Assembly (NCBI GenBank): GCA_900290245.1
Contig: OKRB01000108.1
Coordinates: forward strand, 1-47,412
Direction of reading: 5' to 3'
Length of the DNA stretch: 47,412 bases
From: Candidatus Sulfuritelmatomonas gaucii
GTDB taxonomy: Bacteria; Acidobacteriota; Terriglobia; Terriglobales; Acidobacteriaceae
A program made the translations under genes and the position numbers. The notes under the pieces were generated by a model. It saw only the letters and a program-made list of their open reading frames with translations, was not told the origin of the DNA and made no database searches. Positions 28,777-37,050 of the stretch are shown in pieces. The number at the start of each line of letters is the position of its first letter. Position 1 is the first letter of the stretch.

Positions 28777-29190
28777 TGAAGGACCCCCATTTGATGTGAA
28801 GGGTCAGCACTCTCGCGCAACTTGACGCACATAGCCGCGCATTAACTTGCGGTGCTGAGCTTCAAAATTGGCTTGCTTGATCTGCGGACTTGCTAATTTA
28901 CGAACGGGGCGATCTTTCGCGTCTAGGTTCTAGCTGATCCAACCCCAGCCAAGCATTTAAGCGGAACCTGAGCGTGGTTGTCAATAGAAACATTATTTTC
29001 CTTCGCCACTCCAGAACAACGATTCCACAACGGCTGCGTCATCTTGGGCACGTTTGAAGTTTCTCTCCGCACTTTATTTCCCCTTTTGTATGTCGCCGAA
29101 TTAACATGGTCCGCCGAGGGCTTCCCGCCCGTTCAAGCTCTCCAAAAAACCGTGGAGGCGCGCCTGGCACGCCATCTTCTGGGGGTTTTC
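28777..29190. other. 414-base gene-free gap between receptor 3 and the GH106 gene
   Basis: It contains the receptor 3 promoter and a leader of about 175 bases on the minus strand. On the plus strand it must hold the promoter of the GH106 gene, but I find no convincing -35/-10 pair. An open frame continues upstream of 29191 to 28978, but it has no signal-peptide character and is not taken as coding. Confidence 0.5.
28955..28984 (-). promoter_or_regulatory. Promoter of TonB receptor 3
   Basis: On the minus strand: A/T-rich AAAATAATGTTTCTA, -35 TTGACA (28979-28984), an 18-base spacer, and -10 TTAAAT (28955-28960) followed by GCTTGGCTG. Spacing and flanks match the promoter of TonB receptor 2. 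Confidence 0.7.
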
Positions 29191-31977
29191 ATGATCCGAC
29201 TTCGCTTGCCTGCGGCCTGTTTCCGTCCGCATTCCTTTTTTCTTGTCCTGCTCTCCCTGGCCCTGTCCCCCACCCTGTCGATTCCGGCCCAGCCACCTGC
29301 AATACATTCCGATCCGCTCGGTGCCGTCCGCGCAGGTTTCTCATCTCCTCCCGGTGATGCTCGCCCCATGGTGCGCTGGTGGTGGTTTGGCCCGGCGGTT
29401 GAGAAGGATGAGCTCGCTCGCGAGCTGCGCACCATGAAAGCCGGCGGCATCGGCGGCGCGGAAATCCAGCCCGTCTACGCGCTTGAGCTCGACGATTCGT
29501 CCAGGGGCTTCCGCAACCTTCCTTATCTCTCGAAAGATTTTCTAGACATGGTCAGCTTCACCGCGCAAACCGCGCACGACCTCGACATGCGCCTCAATCT
29601 CACGCTCGGCAGCGGCTGGCCTTACGGCGGATCCTATGTACCCGTGAATGACGCTGCCGGGCGCCTGCGCATCGTGGCCGAACCCGTTCCCGACGGCGCA
29701 ACTTCCCTTCCCATCCCCTCCATTCGCAACGGAGAAAAACTGCTCGCCGCATTTCTCGCGTCGGGAACTCCGGCACATTATGACGCCGACCACACACATC
29801 AATTGCATTCGCTCGGCGAATACCGGCTGACCCTGCCCGCAGATTTGTCAGGCCCGCACGTCGCTCTGTCTTTCATCTCCAGCCGCACCGGCCAGCAGGT
29901 GAAGCGCGCGGCCGTCGGCGCCGAGGGCTTCGTCCTCGATCACTTCAGCATGGAGGCGATCCAGAACCACATCAAGCACGTCGCCGATCCACTTATTGAG
30001 GCGTGCGGCAAGAACGTACCTTATTCGGTCTTTAGCGACAGCCTCGAAGTCTACGAGTCCGACTGGACTTCGAATCTTCTTGAAGAATTCCGCGCCCGCC
30101 GCGGTTACGATCTCACGCCACATCTGCCCGAACTGGTGGCCGGCACCACGCCCGAGGCCGCCGACCTGCGTTATGACTGGGGCCGCACCCTCGCCGAGCT
30201 GATCGACGAACACTACCTCACCCCGCTCAACACGTGGGCGCATGAGCACGGCACAAAGTTCCGCTCGCAAAGCTACGGCTCGCCTGCCGTCACGCTCTCA
30301 AGCAATGCCCTCGTCGATCTTCCCGAAGGCGAAGGCTCGCAGTGGCATGGTCCCTTTTCGTTTACGCGCTGGGCCACTTCGGCCAGCCACGTCTACGGCC
30401 GGCCTATCGCTTCGTCCGAAACTTGGACGTGGCTGCATTCGCCATCGTTCCGCGCTACTCCGCTCGATATGAAAGCCGAGGCCGACACCTTCTTTCTGCA
30501 GGGAATCAATCAGCTCGTGGGCCACGGCTGGCCTTACTCGCCGCCATCGGCCGGCGATCCCGGATGGTCGTTCTACGCTGCCGCCGTCTTCAATAATCAC
30601 AATCCCTGGTGGATCGTGATGCCCGACGTGATGAGCTATATGTCGCGCATGAGCTACCTGTTGCGCCAGGGAAAGCCCGCCAACGACATCGCCGTCCTGC
30701 TGCCCGAAGAAGACGGGCAGGCCAGATTCCGTCCCGGCCACGTCTCGGTCACGGATGAAATGCGCGTCCTGCTCGGGCCCGATCTCGCTCCCGTACTTCT
30801 CGACGCAGGCTACAACTTCGACTTCATCGACTCGGCGGCGATCGACCATGTGGGCATCAAGTATCCGGTGCTTGTGATGCCGAACGTTGAGCGCATTCCG
30901 ATTGCAACCTACAAGAAGATAGAGGAATACGCCAACCGCGGCGGCTACGTGATTGCTGTCAAGAGCCCTCCCTCGCTCGCACCGGGTTTTGTCGAATTGT
31001 CCCGCGACTCCGACCCCATAAACCAAATTTCGCGGGATCTCTTTGCACCCGATGCAAAGAGTGCAAGACTCGTCGCCAGCCCGAGCGATCTGGGCGCAGC
31101 CATCGGCGCCGTGCTCAAGCCGGATGTCCCCATCTCTCCTGCAACGCCCACCGTCGGCTTCATCCATCGCAAGCTGCCCGACGCCGATATTTATTTCCTG
31201 GCCAACACCGACAATCGCCCCCACGCCTTCGACGCAACTTTCCGGACCACAAAGGCCGCCGTCGAATTCTGGAATCCTTTCACCGGCAAATCCACCAACG
31301 CAGGAACAAGCTCCAAGCTGAGCATGCATCTTGCGCCCTACGAATCGAAGGTGGTGATCTTCAGCGATCACCATGCACCGGCGCCCGATCAGTCCGCGCC
31401 AAAAGAATTCGCGCCCATCGACCTGACTCACGATTGGAAGGTCGCTTTCGAAAAAACCGGCGCCACCGAAACCATGCAGACCCTCCACTCCTGGTCCGGC
31501 GACGAAGCTGAAAAGTATTACTCCGGCACGGCAACCTACACGCGCACAGTTGAAATCCCAGAACCCGTGACGAAGGCCGGAAACGTCTTGCTCGATTTCG
31601 GCCTGGGCACGCCCGTGCCCCGCGAGCAGCTTCACCAGGCGGGAACGCGCACATGGTACGACCCTCCGCTGCGCGAAGTTGCCCAGGTTTACGTCAACGG
31701 CAAGCTGGCCGGCGATGTTTGGCATCCGCCTTATCTGCTCAACATCGCTCCGCTGCTTCACGCGGGCACAAATGAACTGAAGATCGTCGTCGCCAACACC
31801 GCGATCAATGAGCTCGCCGGACGCGCCGCGCCAGATTACCGCCTGCTCAACATGCGCTACGGCGAGAAGTTCACGCCGCAGGATATGGATCATCTTGAAC
31901 CGCTGCCATCGGGAATCCTGGGCCCTTTGCGCCTGGTCTCGCAGCAGGATGCAGAACAGGAGGAGAACCAGCAATGA
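29191..31977 (+). CDS. Secreted GH106 alpha-L-rhamnosidase
   Basis: 928 aa from the ATG at 29191, chosen because GGGGG lies five bases upstream and a signal peptide starts here (MIRLRLPAACFRPHSFFLVL..., cut near IPA). The GH106 N-terminal signature is clear: PMVRWWWFGPAV, then GGIGGAEIQPVY and LTLGSGWPYGGSYV. A catalytic (alpha/beta)8 domain with VFSDSLEVYESDWT and a C-terminal beta-sandwich (VYVNGKLAGDVWHPPYLLNI) follow. GH106 enzymes remove alpha-L-rhamnose from rhamnogalacturonans and other plant glycans. The stop overlaps the next start by four bases (ATGA), so the two are translationally coupled. Confidence 0.9.
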   Translation: MIRLRLPAACFRPHSFFLVLLSLALSPTLSIPAQPPAIHSDPLGAVRAGFSSPPGDARPMVRWWWFGPAVEKDELARELRTMKAGGIGGAEIQPVYALELDDSSRGFRNLPYLSKDFLDMVSFTAQTAHDLDMRLNLTLGSGWPYGGSYVPVNDAAGRLRIVAEPVPDGATSLPIPSIRNGEKLLAAFLASGTPAHYDADHTHQLHSLGEYRLTLPADLSGPHVALSFISSRTGQQVKRAAVGAEGFVLDHFSMEAIQNHIKHVADPLIEACGKNVPYSVFSDSLEVYESDWTSNLLEEFRARRGYDLTPHLPELVAGTTPEAADLRYDWGRTLAELIDEHYLTPLNTWAHEHGTKFRSQSYGSPAVTLSSNALVDLPEGEGSQWHGPFSFTRWATSASHVYGRPIASSETWTWLHSPSFRATPLDMKAEADTFFLQGINQLVGHGWPYSPPSAGDPGWSFYAAAVFNNHNPWWIVMPDVMSYMSRMSYLLRQGKPANDIAVLLPEEDGQARFRPGHVSVTDEMRVLLGPDLAPVLLDAGYNFDFIDSAAIDHVGIKYPVLVMPNVERIPIATYKKIEEYANRGGYVIAVKSPPSLAPGFVELSRDSDPINQISRDLFAPDAKSARLVASPSDLGAAIGAVLKPDVPISPATPTVGFIHRKLPDADIYFLANTDNRPHAFDATFRTTKAAVEFWNPFTGKSTNAGTSSKLSMHLAPYESKVVIFSDHHAPAPDQSAPKEFAPIDLTHDWKVAFEKTGATETMQTLHSWSGDEAEKYYSGTATYTRTVEIPEPVTKAGNVLLDFGLGTPVPREQLHQAGTRTWYDPPLREVAQVYVNGKLAGDVWHPPYLLNIAPLLHAGTNELKIVVANTAINELAGRAAPDYRLLNMRYGEKFTPQDMDHLEPLPSGILGPLRLVSQQDAEQEENQQ

Positions 31978-34193
31978 CTACGGAACCAACCAACGGCACG
32001 CATGCTGCGAGCGAAATCTTCCCCGTCACCCGCCGCAGCTTTTTGAAGACCGCGTCTTCTGTCGCCGCCGCCGGCACGCTGGCTGACCCTCTCGACCTGC
32101 TGGCGCAATCCCCCGCAAAATTCACCGGCATCCTGATCCCTAAGGACGCGCATCCTGCCGTGCGCTGCGCCGCAGAGACGCTGGCAACGAAAATCAACCT
32201 CAAGCCCGACGCCATCCGCACTTATTCGGGCGCAGCAAAACTTCGCAAGAGCTTCATTGTCCTCGCGCTGAAAGAAACGAAGGGCGTCTCGGCAACGCTC
32301 ACGGGGCCCATTGAGCGCGACGGATACGCTGTGCTGGCGCAGAATGGCGGCCTGCTCGTTTGCGGCGCGCGCCCGCGTTCCCTGCTCTTCGCCGCCGGAG
32401 AAACCCCGCACTGGCTCGATCGCACTGACGGAACGTGGACACGCAATCCCGAGTTCGCCATTCGCTTCGCCTCACATTCTCGCGAACACAGTGTCGCCGA
32501 GTTGGTGTCGGTGCTGGGCGCAAACACGTTTGTCGCGCCGCTTCACGCCAGCGTTTCCCTCAAAGATGAAATGCCCGAGGTCTACGCCAAGCTCTCCTCC
32601 GACACGCAGCAGCGCCTCGCCGCCGGCGAAGCTGACGATATGAAGCGCAACGCCGCGCTCGTCAAAAAATTTCACGATGCGGACGTCGAAGTCTTCGCCG
32701 ACTTGCCCTACGGCAACAACTTCAGCCGCTGGTCGCCGGAGCTTTACGAGGCGTTTCTCGCCGTCTGCCCCTCAGCCAAAGGCGTTCCCGAAGATCACTC
32801 GTGGGAGAAGGCCGCGCTCTGCCCGTCCGATCCCGCGACGTGGAAGCTCTTCGAAGCTTACGTGCGCGAGTGCGCGCGCCAGTCGCAGGCCGATGGCGTA
32901 GCCTGCACCTTTTGGGATCAGTTCGGCATCTTCTGCCACGACCCGCGCTGCCAGCAGAACGGTCTCGACCAGTTCAAAAACGAGTTGCATGCGGCCATCT
33001 CGCACTACTATGCCGCCGTTCAGCCCACGGGCAAGAAGCTGCACCTCCGCACCTGGTCCTCGGGCTGCCCGCACTGGCTCGGCGATCAGTATGTGCACGC
33101 TCCGGGATACAGCAACTTCAGCGAGTCGCACTACGAACTCTGGTCGCGCGTCATCACCGACACACCCAAAGAAATCCCGATGCAGACCAAGGTGTATCAC
33201 TCCGACTGCGAGCCCGACCCGCGCTTCTCCACGCTGCTCGGTCATTGCAAGCCCCACCCGGAGATTGTCGAGTATCAGATGGTCGGCCAGACCATCGGCC
33301 GCCACTACTTCCCTGCCGCTACAGTCGCCTACACCGCGTGGACCATGAAAAAAGCGCATGACCTCATCGGTTCCGACGGCGGCGCACAAATCACGCCTGG
33401 CGGCACCATGCAATCGAACTACGACATGTACGCCGACATCCTGAACAGTGTGGACATCTACGCCTGGCGCGAGCTCACCTGGGACCGGAACACCACCGTC
33501 GAAGCCATCTATGCCGCCTGGGCCGCGCAAATCTACTCCGCGCAAGCCGCGCCGCACATGGCGAAAGCGATGCAGCTTTCGGAACAGGCCGCAAATCTCA
33601 CCTGGTCCCCGCTCGGCCAGGGTTCGTCCACCAATTCCGATTTTGCCGGTGACATCGCGCGTCGCGAAACGCTGCTGCGCTATACCAATCGCTACTATCT
33701 GCCGGAATACACAAAGCTGCTCGAACCCACCAAAGAAAACATCGACCTGATCGTCGCCGAAAAACAAAAATGCCTTGCCGGAATCGACGCCATGTTTGCG
33801 GAGCTCGAGGCGGCCAAGCCAAACCTAACGCAGGCGCAGGCCGAAGAAATCGCCACGCGTTTCGATTGGTTCCGCGAGTTCGCCGTCTGCAACGTCGCGC
33901 TCGACATGAGCCTGTGGCGCTACCGCTGGCTGCGCGCGCAGGCCGCGCTTCTCACCACCGACCCGGATCAGATCAAGCCGCTCGCCGAAGCCTTCGACAC
34001 CGTGACGCAGCACGCGCCCAAGCTCTTCCACTACGACGCCGCGCAGAAATTCGCCTGCTACGACGTGCCGCTCGGCCAGCTTCGCGTGAAGCCGAATCTC
34101 GGTTCGCCGCTGCGCCTGATGCACGAACTCTACACGCGTTCGCTCGCCTTCATGGAGGAGTCGGTCGGACCCGATTACCTGCCGAAGGAATGA
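31974..34193 (+). CDS. Tat-exported protein of unassigned family, putative TIM-barrel glycoside hydrolase
   Basis: 739 aa. A Tat signal (TRRSFLKTASSVAAAG, Arg20-Arg21) is followed by a small alpha/beta domain (about 50-145) like the N-terminal domain of GH20 and GH67 enzymes. A barrel-like region spans about 160-490 (FAIRFASHSREHSVAELVSVLG, EVFADLPYGNN, DGVACTFWDQFG, LHLRTWSSGCPHW, YHSDCEP), and a helical C-terminal part completes it. Acidic candidates include Asp315, Glu384 and Asp411, but none can be called catalytic from sequence alone. I cannot place it in a known GH family. AGGAGG lies ten bases upstream. Coupling to the GH106 rhamnosidase implies action on the same substrate. Confidence 0.7.
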   Translation: MTTEPTNGTHAASEIFPVTRRSFLKTASSVAAAGTLADPLDLLAQSPAKFTGILIPKDAHPAVRCAAETLATKINLKPDAIRTYSGAAKLRKSFIVLALKETKGVSATLTGPIERDGYAVLAQNGGLLVCGARPRSLLFAAGETPHWLDRTDGTWTRNPEFAIRFASHSREHSVAELVSVLGANTFVAPLHASVSLKDEMPEVYAKLSSDTQQRLAAGEADDMKRNAALVKKFHDADVEVFADLPYGNNFSRWSPELYEAFLAVCPSAKGVPEDHSWEKAALCPSDPATWKLFEAYVRECARQSQADGVACTFWDQFGIFCHDPRCQQNGLDQFKNELHAAISHYYAAVQPTGKKLHLRTWSSGCPHWLGDQYVHAPGYSNFSESHYELWSRVITDTPKEIPMQTKVYHSDCEPDPRFSTLLGHCKPHPEIVEYQMVGQTIGRHYFPAATVAYTAWTMKKAHDLIGSDGGAQITPGGTMQSNYDMYADILNSVDIYAWRELTWDRNTTVEAIYAAWAAQIYSAQAAPHMAKAMQLSEQAANLTWSPLGQGSSTNSDFAGDIARRETLLRYTNRYYLPEYTKLLEPTKENIDLIVAEKQKCLAGIDAMFAELEAAKPNLTQAQAEEIATRFDWFREFAVCNVALDMSLWRYRWLRAQAALLTTDPDQIKPLAEAFDTVTQHAPKLFHYDAAQKFACYDVPLGQLRVKPNLGSPLRLMHELYTRSLAFMEESVGPDYLPKE

Positions 34194-34290
34194 ATCCGCG
34201 CCGAAGTGCAGATGAATGTGCCCACTGAAGTGCAACACCCCGAGCGCGCTCGACCGTGACTTTTATCTTGACCGAACTGTGAGGACACCC

Positions 34291-34755
34291 ATGAACCGCC
34301 GCGAATTCTCTTCCCTGCTTCCACTGCTTGCCGCAGCTTCAACTCTCGCGCCCGCCGCCAAAGGCCAGGCGCCCGCAACCTCGCCCGCCGCACACGCACC
34401 GCTTGAGCCACTCGTATCCGGCCGCTACCCTCCCATTGAGGCCGCAAACCCGCATCCGTCGCCGCGCATGTCGAAGCATTTCCTCATCGGCATGCTGCCC
34501 GACAACATTCGTCTCGAGGCGCACTTCACGCATCTCGCGCCCGGCGCACCGCCCGAGCCCATCGGCACGCACAAGCACACCGAGATTTGGTTTATTCACG
34601 AAGGCACTGCGCGGCTCATGACCGCGGGCGTCACCCGCGATCTGGTTGCCGGCGACATGGGCCTCTGTATTGCCGGTGATCAGCACACGATTTTCAACGC
34701 CAGCCAGACCGAGCCGACCTCGTATTTTGTAGTAACAGTGGGCCCACCGGAATAA
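34291..34755 (+). CDS. Tat-exported cupin-fold protein
   Basis: 154 aa from the ATG at 34291, chosen because GAGGA lies five bases upstream and a Tat signal starts here (MNRREFSSLLPLLAAAS). The single cupin barrel shows the metal-binding motif 1 pattern HKHTEIWFIHEG and motif 2 AGDMGLCIAGDQHTIFN. Small cupins can be isomerases, dioxygenases or sugar binders; export and position after two glycan-active genes suggest a sugar or sugar-acid ligand. It lies 97 bases after the preceding gene and may be in the same transcript. Confidence 0.75.
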   Translation: MNRREFSSLLPLLAAASTLAPAAKGQAPATSPAAHAPLEPLVSGRYPPIEAANPHPSPRMSKHFLIGMLPDNIRLEAHFTHLAPGAPPEPIGTHKHTEIWFIHEGTARLMTAGVTRDLVAGDMGLCIAGDQHTIFNASQTEPTSYFVVTVGPPE

Positions 34756-34830
34756 AGAACAGAGATCAGCGGTCAGTGCGACCAACTCATCGCCGAGTGT
34801 TTGTTGTAGCGCCGGCCTGCCGCCCGGGGT

Positions 34831-34896
34831 CCCCAAGAAACGGTCTTTGTTCCTTGGGGTGGTGTCCGGCTGTCGTGCGGGTCTCCCGACCCGCAC
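34831..34896. repeat. Two hairpins between the cupin gene and tkt
   Basis: CCCCAAGAAAC (34831-34841) pairs imperfectly with GTTCCTTGGGG (34849-34859). GTGCGGGTC-TCCC-GACCCGCAC (34875-34896) is a perfect 9-bp hairpin with a tetraloop. Neither has a T tract. They lie between convergent 3' ends and look like dispersed intergenic repeats. Confidence 0.5.
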
Positions 34897-34902
34897 TTGC
34901 CC

Positions 34903-36945
34903 CTACGCCATCGCCAGATGATGCGCGGCCGCCTGCCGCTTCATCGCCATCAGCTCCAGCGCCGTTTGCGCCATGTGCTCCGCGCTCATCTCGAATTCCT
35001 TCACCAGCTCCCACGGCGCGCCCGACTCGCCGAAGCGGTCCTTCACGCCAATCACGCTGGTGATCACCGGCACGCCGTAGAGCTTGGGATTCGTGGCCAG
35101 AACCAGGCTCACGCGCCCCGCCAGCGCGCCGATCTGATGCTCTTCCGCGGTAATGATGACTCCTGTCTCGCGCGCCGCGCGAACAATCGCCTCCGCATCA
35201 ATCGGTTTGAGCGTATGCAGATTCAGAATGCGCGTCTCATATCCGTACTCGTGCTTCAGGATCCACGCCGCCCGCATCGCCTCAGGCACCATCGGCCCGC
35301 ACGCGATGATGGTCAGGTCCTCCTGCTCGTCCGCGCAGTCGCCGGCCATTCGCGTTTCGAACGCCTTGGCAAACTCCGGGCCCTCCGCGCGCAGCCGGAT
35401 CAAATTGGCTTTCCCGTAGACGAACGGCGTCGCTTCGTCGGTCACAATCGGCGTGGCCTCGCGCGCAAAGCGAACGTACTTTGGCCCCACATGTTCGAGT
35501 AGCATATGTTTTGTCGCTTTGCGTGTTTCAATCGCATCACATGGCACCACGACCGTCATATTGGGCAGCCCCAGCATCGCGAACAAATCTTCGAGAGCCT
35601 GGTGCGTCGCGCCGTCGGCGCCCACCGAAACACCGGCGTGCGCCCCGCCCACAAACACATTCAAATTGGAGTAGCACACCGACACGCGAATCTGGTCGAG
35701 GTTGCGTGCCGCAGAGAATGTTGCATACGACCCCAGCACCGGCAGCTTGCCCTCGCGCGCCAGTCCCGCCGCGGCGGCCGTGCCCGACTGCTCCGCAATT
35801 CCCATGCTGATCCAGCGCTTCGCCCGCTCCGGCTTGCCTGCGTAGAAATCCGCAATCGTGATCGAACCCGAAATGTCGAGCCCCAAGCACACCACGCGTT
35901 CATCGTCTCCGCATTCAGCCAGCGCTTTGCCAAAGCCTCTGCGCGTCGGCTCCATCTTCACCTGCATGGCGCTGCCGGCATTCCACCAGTAGTCACGCGA
36001 GAAGCGCGGCATCTTTGCTTCGATTGCGCGTGTCGCATCGTCCTGCCAGCTCTTCGCCTTCGCCAGCAGTTTTTCCACCGGCAGCAGGTTCGCGAGCCCC
36101 AGATCATCCAGCGCCTTCGTCAGTTCCTCGCGATTTGGCGCCTTGCCGTGCCATCCCGGCTGTTCCTCCATGAAGCTCACGCCTTTGCCCTTGATTGTGT
36201 CGGCCAGGATCACCACTGGCTTGCCCTGAACTGCACGCGCCTGCTCGAGCGCATCCACAATCTCACTCATGTTGTGGCCGTCGATGCGCAGCACCTCCCA
36301 GCCAAAGGCCGCATACTTCGCGCCAAGCGGCTCCACCTGCATCACGTCCTTCACCCAGCCGTCAATCTGCAGCCGGTTGCAATCCACAATGGCGATAATG
36401 TTGTCGAGGTGGAAGTGGCCGGCCTCCATCGCCGCCTCCCACACCTCGCCCTCCTGTTGCTCGCCGTCGCCCATCAGGCAAAAAATCTTGTGCTGCTTCC
36501 CATCGATCCGCGCCGCCAGCGCCATGCCCACTGAAATACTCAACCCCTGGCCAAGCGAACCAGATGAAATCTCCACGCCCGGCAGCTTGAGCCAGTGCGG
36601 ATGCCCCTGGAACGCCGAGCCAAACTTGCGCAGCGTCACAACGTCTTCGATCGGACAGAATCCCGCCATCCCCAGCGAAACATACAGCGCCGGCGCCTTG
36701 TGCCCCGCCGACCAGAGAATGCGATCGCGATCGGGCCACTCGGGATTCTTCGGATCATGCTCAGCCGCACGCAGGTAAAGCGCCGCCGCAACATCCATGA
36801 TCGAAAGCGTGCCGCCCGGGTGACCGGACCCCGCCGCGCACAGCGCGACAAGATCGTAGCCGCGCATCATCCGCGCCGCATCGCGCAGTTCTTCAATGGA
36901 GTATTCCTTCCTCACCAGCCCCGTCGCTGTATCTCGTAGCGCCAT
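34903..36945 (-). CDS. tkt: Transketolase
   Basis: 680 aa from the ATG at 36945, chosen because AAGGAG lies eight bases upstream; the frame is open to 37047 but that part has no transketolase similarity. It begins IEELRDAARMMRGYDLVALC and shows AAGSGHPGGTLS, the ThDP motif GDGEQQEGEVWEAAM...DCNRLQIDG, the pyrimidine-binding middle domain and a C-terminal transketolase domain, all in one chain. It moves two-carbon units in the pentose phosphate pathway, linking pentoses to glycolysis, which fits growth on plant sugars. It lies 105 bases after an aminotransferase gene on the same strand. Confidence 0.93.
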   Translation of the reverse strand: MALRDTATGLVRKEYSIEELRDAARMMRGYDLVALCAAGSGHPGGTLSIMDVAAALYLRAAEHDPKNPEWPDRDRILWSAGHKAPALYVSLGMAGFCPIEDVVTLRKFGSAFQGHPHWLKLPGVEISSGSLGQGLSISVGMALAARIDGKQHKIFCLMGDGEQQEGEVWEAAMEAGHFHLDNIIAIVDCNRLQIDGWVKDVMQVEPLGAKYAAFGWEVLRIDGHNMSEIVDALEQARAVQGKPVVILADTIKGKGVSFMEEQPGWHGKAPNREELTKALDDLGLANLLPVEKLLAKAKSWQDDATRAIEAKMPRFSRDYWWNAGSAMQVKMEPTRRGFGKALAECGDDERVVCLGLDISGSITIADFYAGKPERAKRWISMGIAEQSGTAAAAGLAREGKLPVLGSYATFSAARNLDQIRVSVCYSNLNVFVGGAHAGVSVGADGATHQALEDLFAMLGLPNMTVVVPCDAIETRKATKHMLLEHVGPKYVRFAREATPIVTDEATPFVYGKANLIRLRAEGPEFAKAFETRMAGDCADEQEDLTIIACGPMVPEAMRAAWILKHEYGYETRILNLHTLKPIDAEAIVRAARETGVIITAEEHQIGALAGRVSLVLATNPKLYGVPVITSVIGVKDRFGESGAPWELVKEFEMSAEHMAQTALELMAMKRQAAAHHLAMA

Positions 36946-37003
36946 TATCTTTTCTCCTTCGCGCCAAAACCCGTATGTGTCGCGCCGGCCTCCGGCCTGT
37001 TGC

Positions 37004-37040
37004 CCCATCCTTTCCGTGGTTTCATCGCGGAAAGGGTGGG
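37004..37040. repeat. Dispersed hairpin repeat (GCCCCACCCT type), copy 2
   Basis: CCCATCCTTTCCG (37004-37016) pairs with CGGAAAGGGTGGG (37028-37040) over 13 bp with one G-U pair and an 11-base loop. The outer arms and flank match copy 1 at 7727-7766. It sits in the gap between the aminotransferase and tkt. Confidence 0.6.
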
Positions 37041-37050
37041 AACGCAAACG

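Noticed and set aside
28978..29190. N-terminal extension of the GH106 frame
   Set aside because: The ATG at 29191 has a ribosome site and a signal peptide; the upstream part would bury that signal and overlaps a promoter region.
30298..31974. 558-codon minus-strand open frame opposite the GH106 gene
   Set aside because: The plus strand encodes a well-marked GH106 enzyme; the antisense product is rich in Cys, Arg and Gly without recognisable folds.
32772..33767. 331-codon minus-strand open frame opposite the unassigned Tat protein
   Set aside because: The plus strand has a ribosome site, a Tat signal and coupling to GH106; the reverse frame has none of these.
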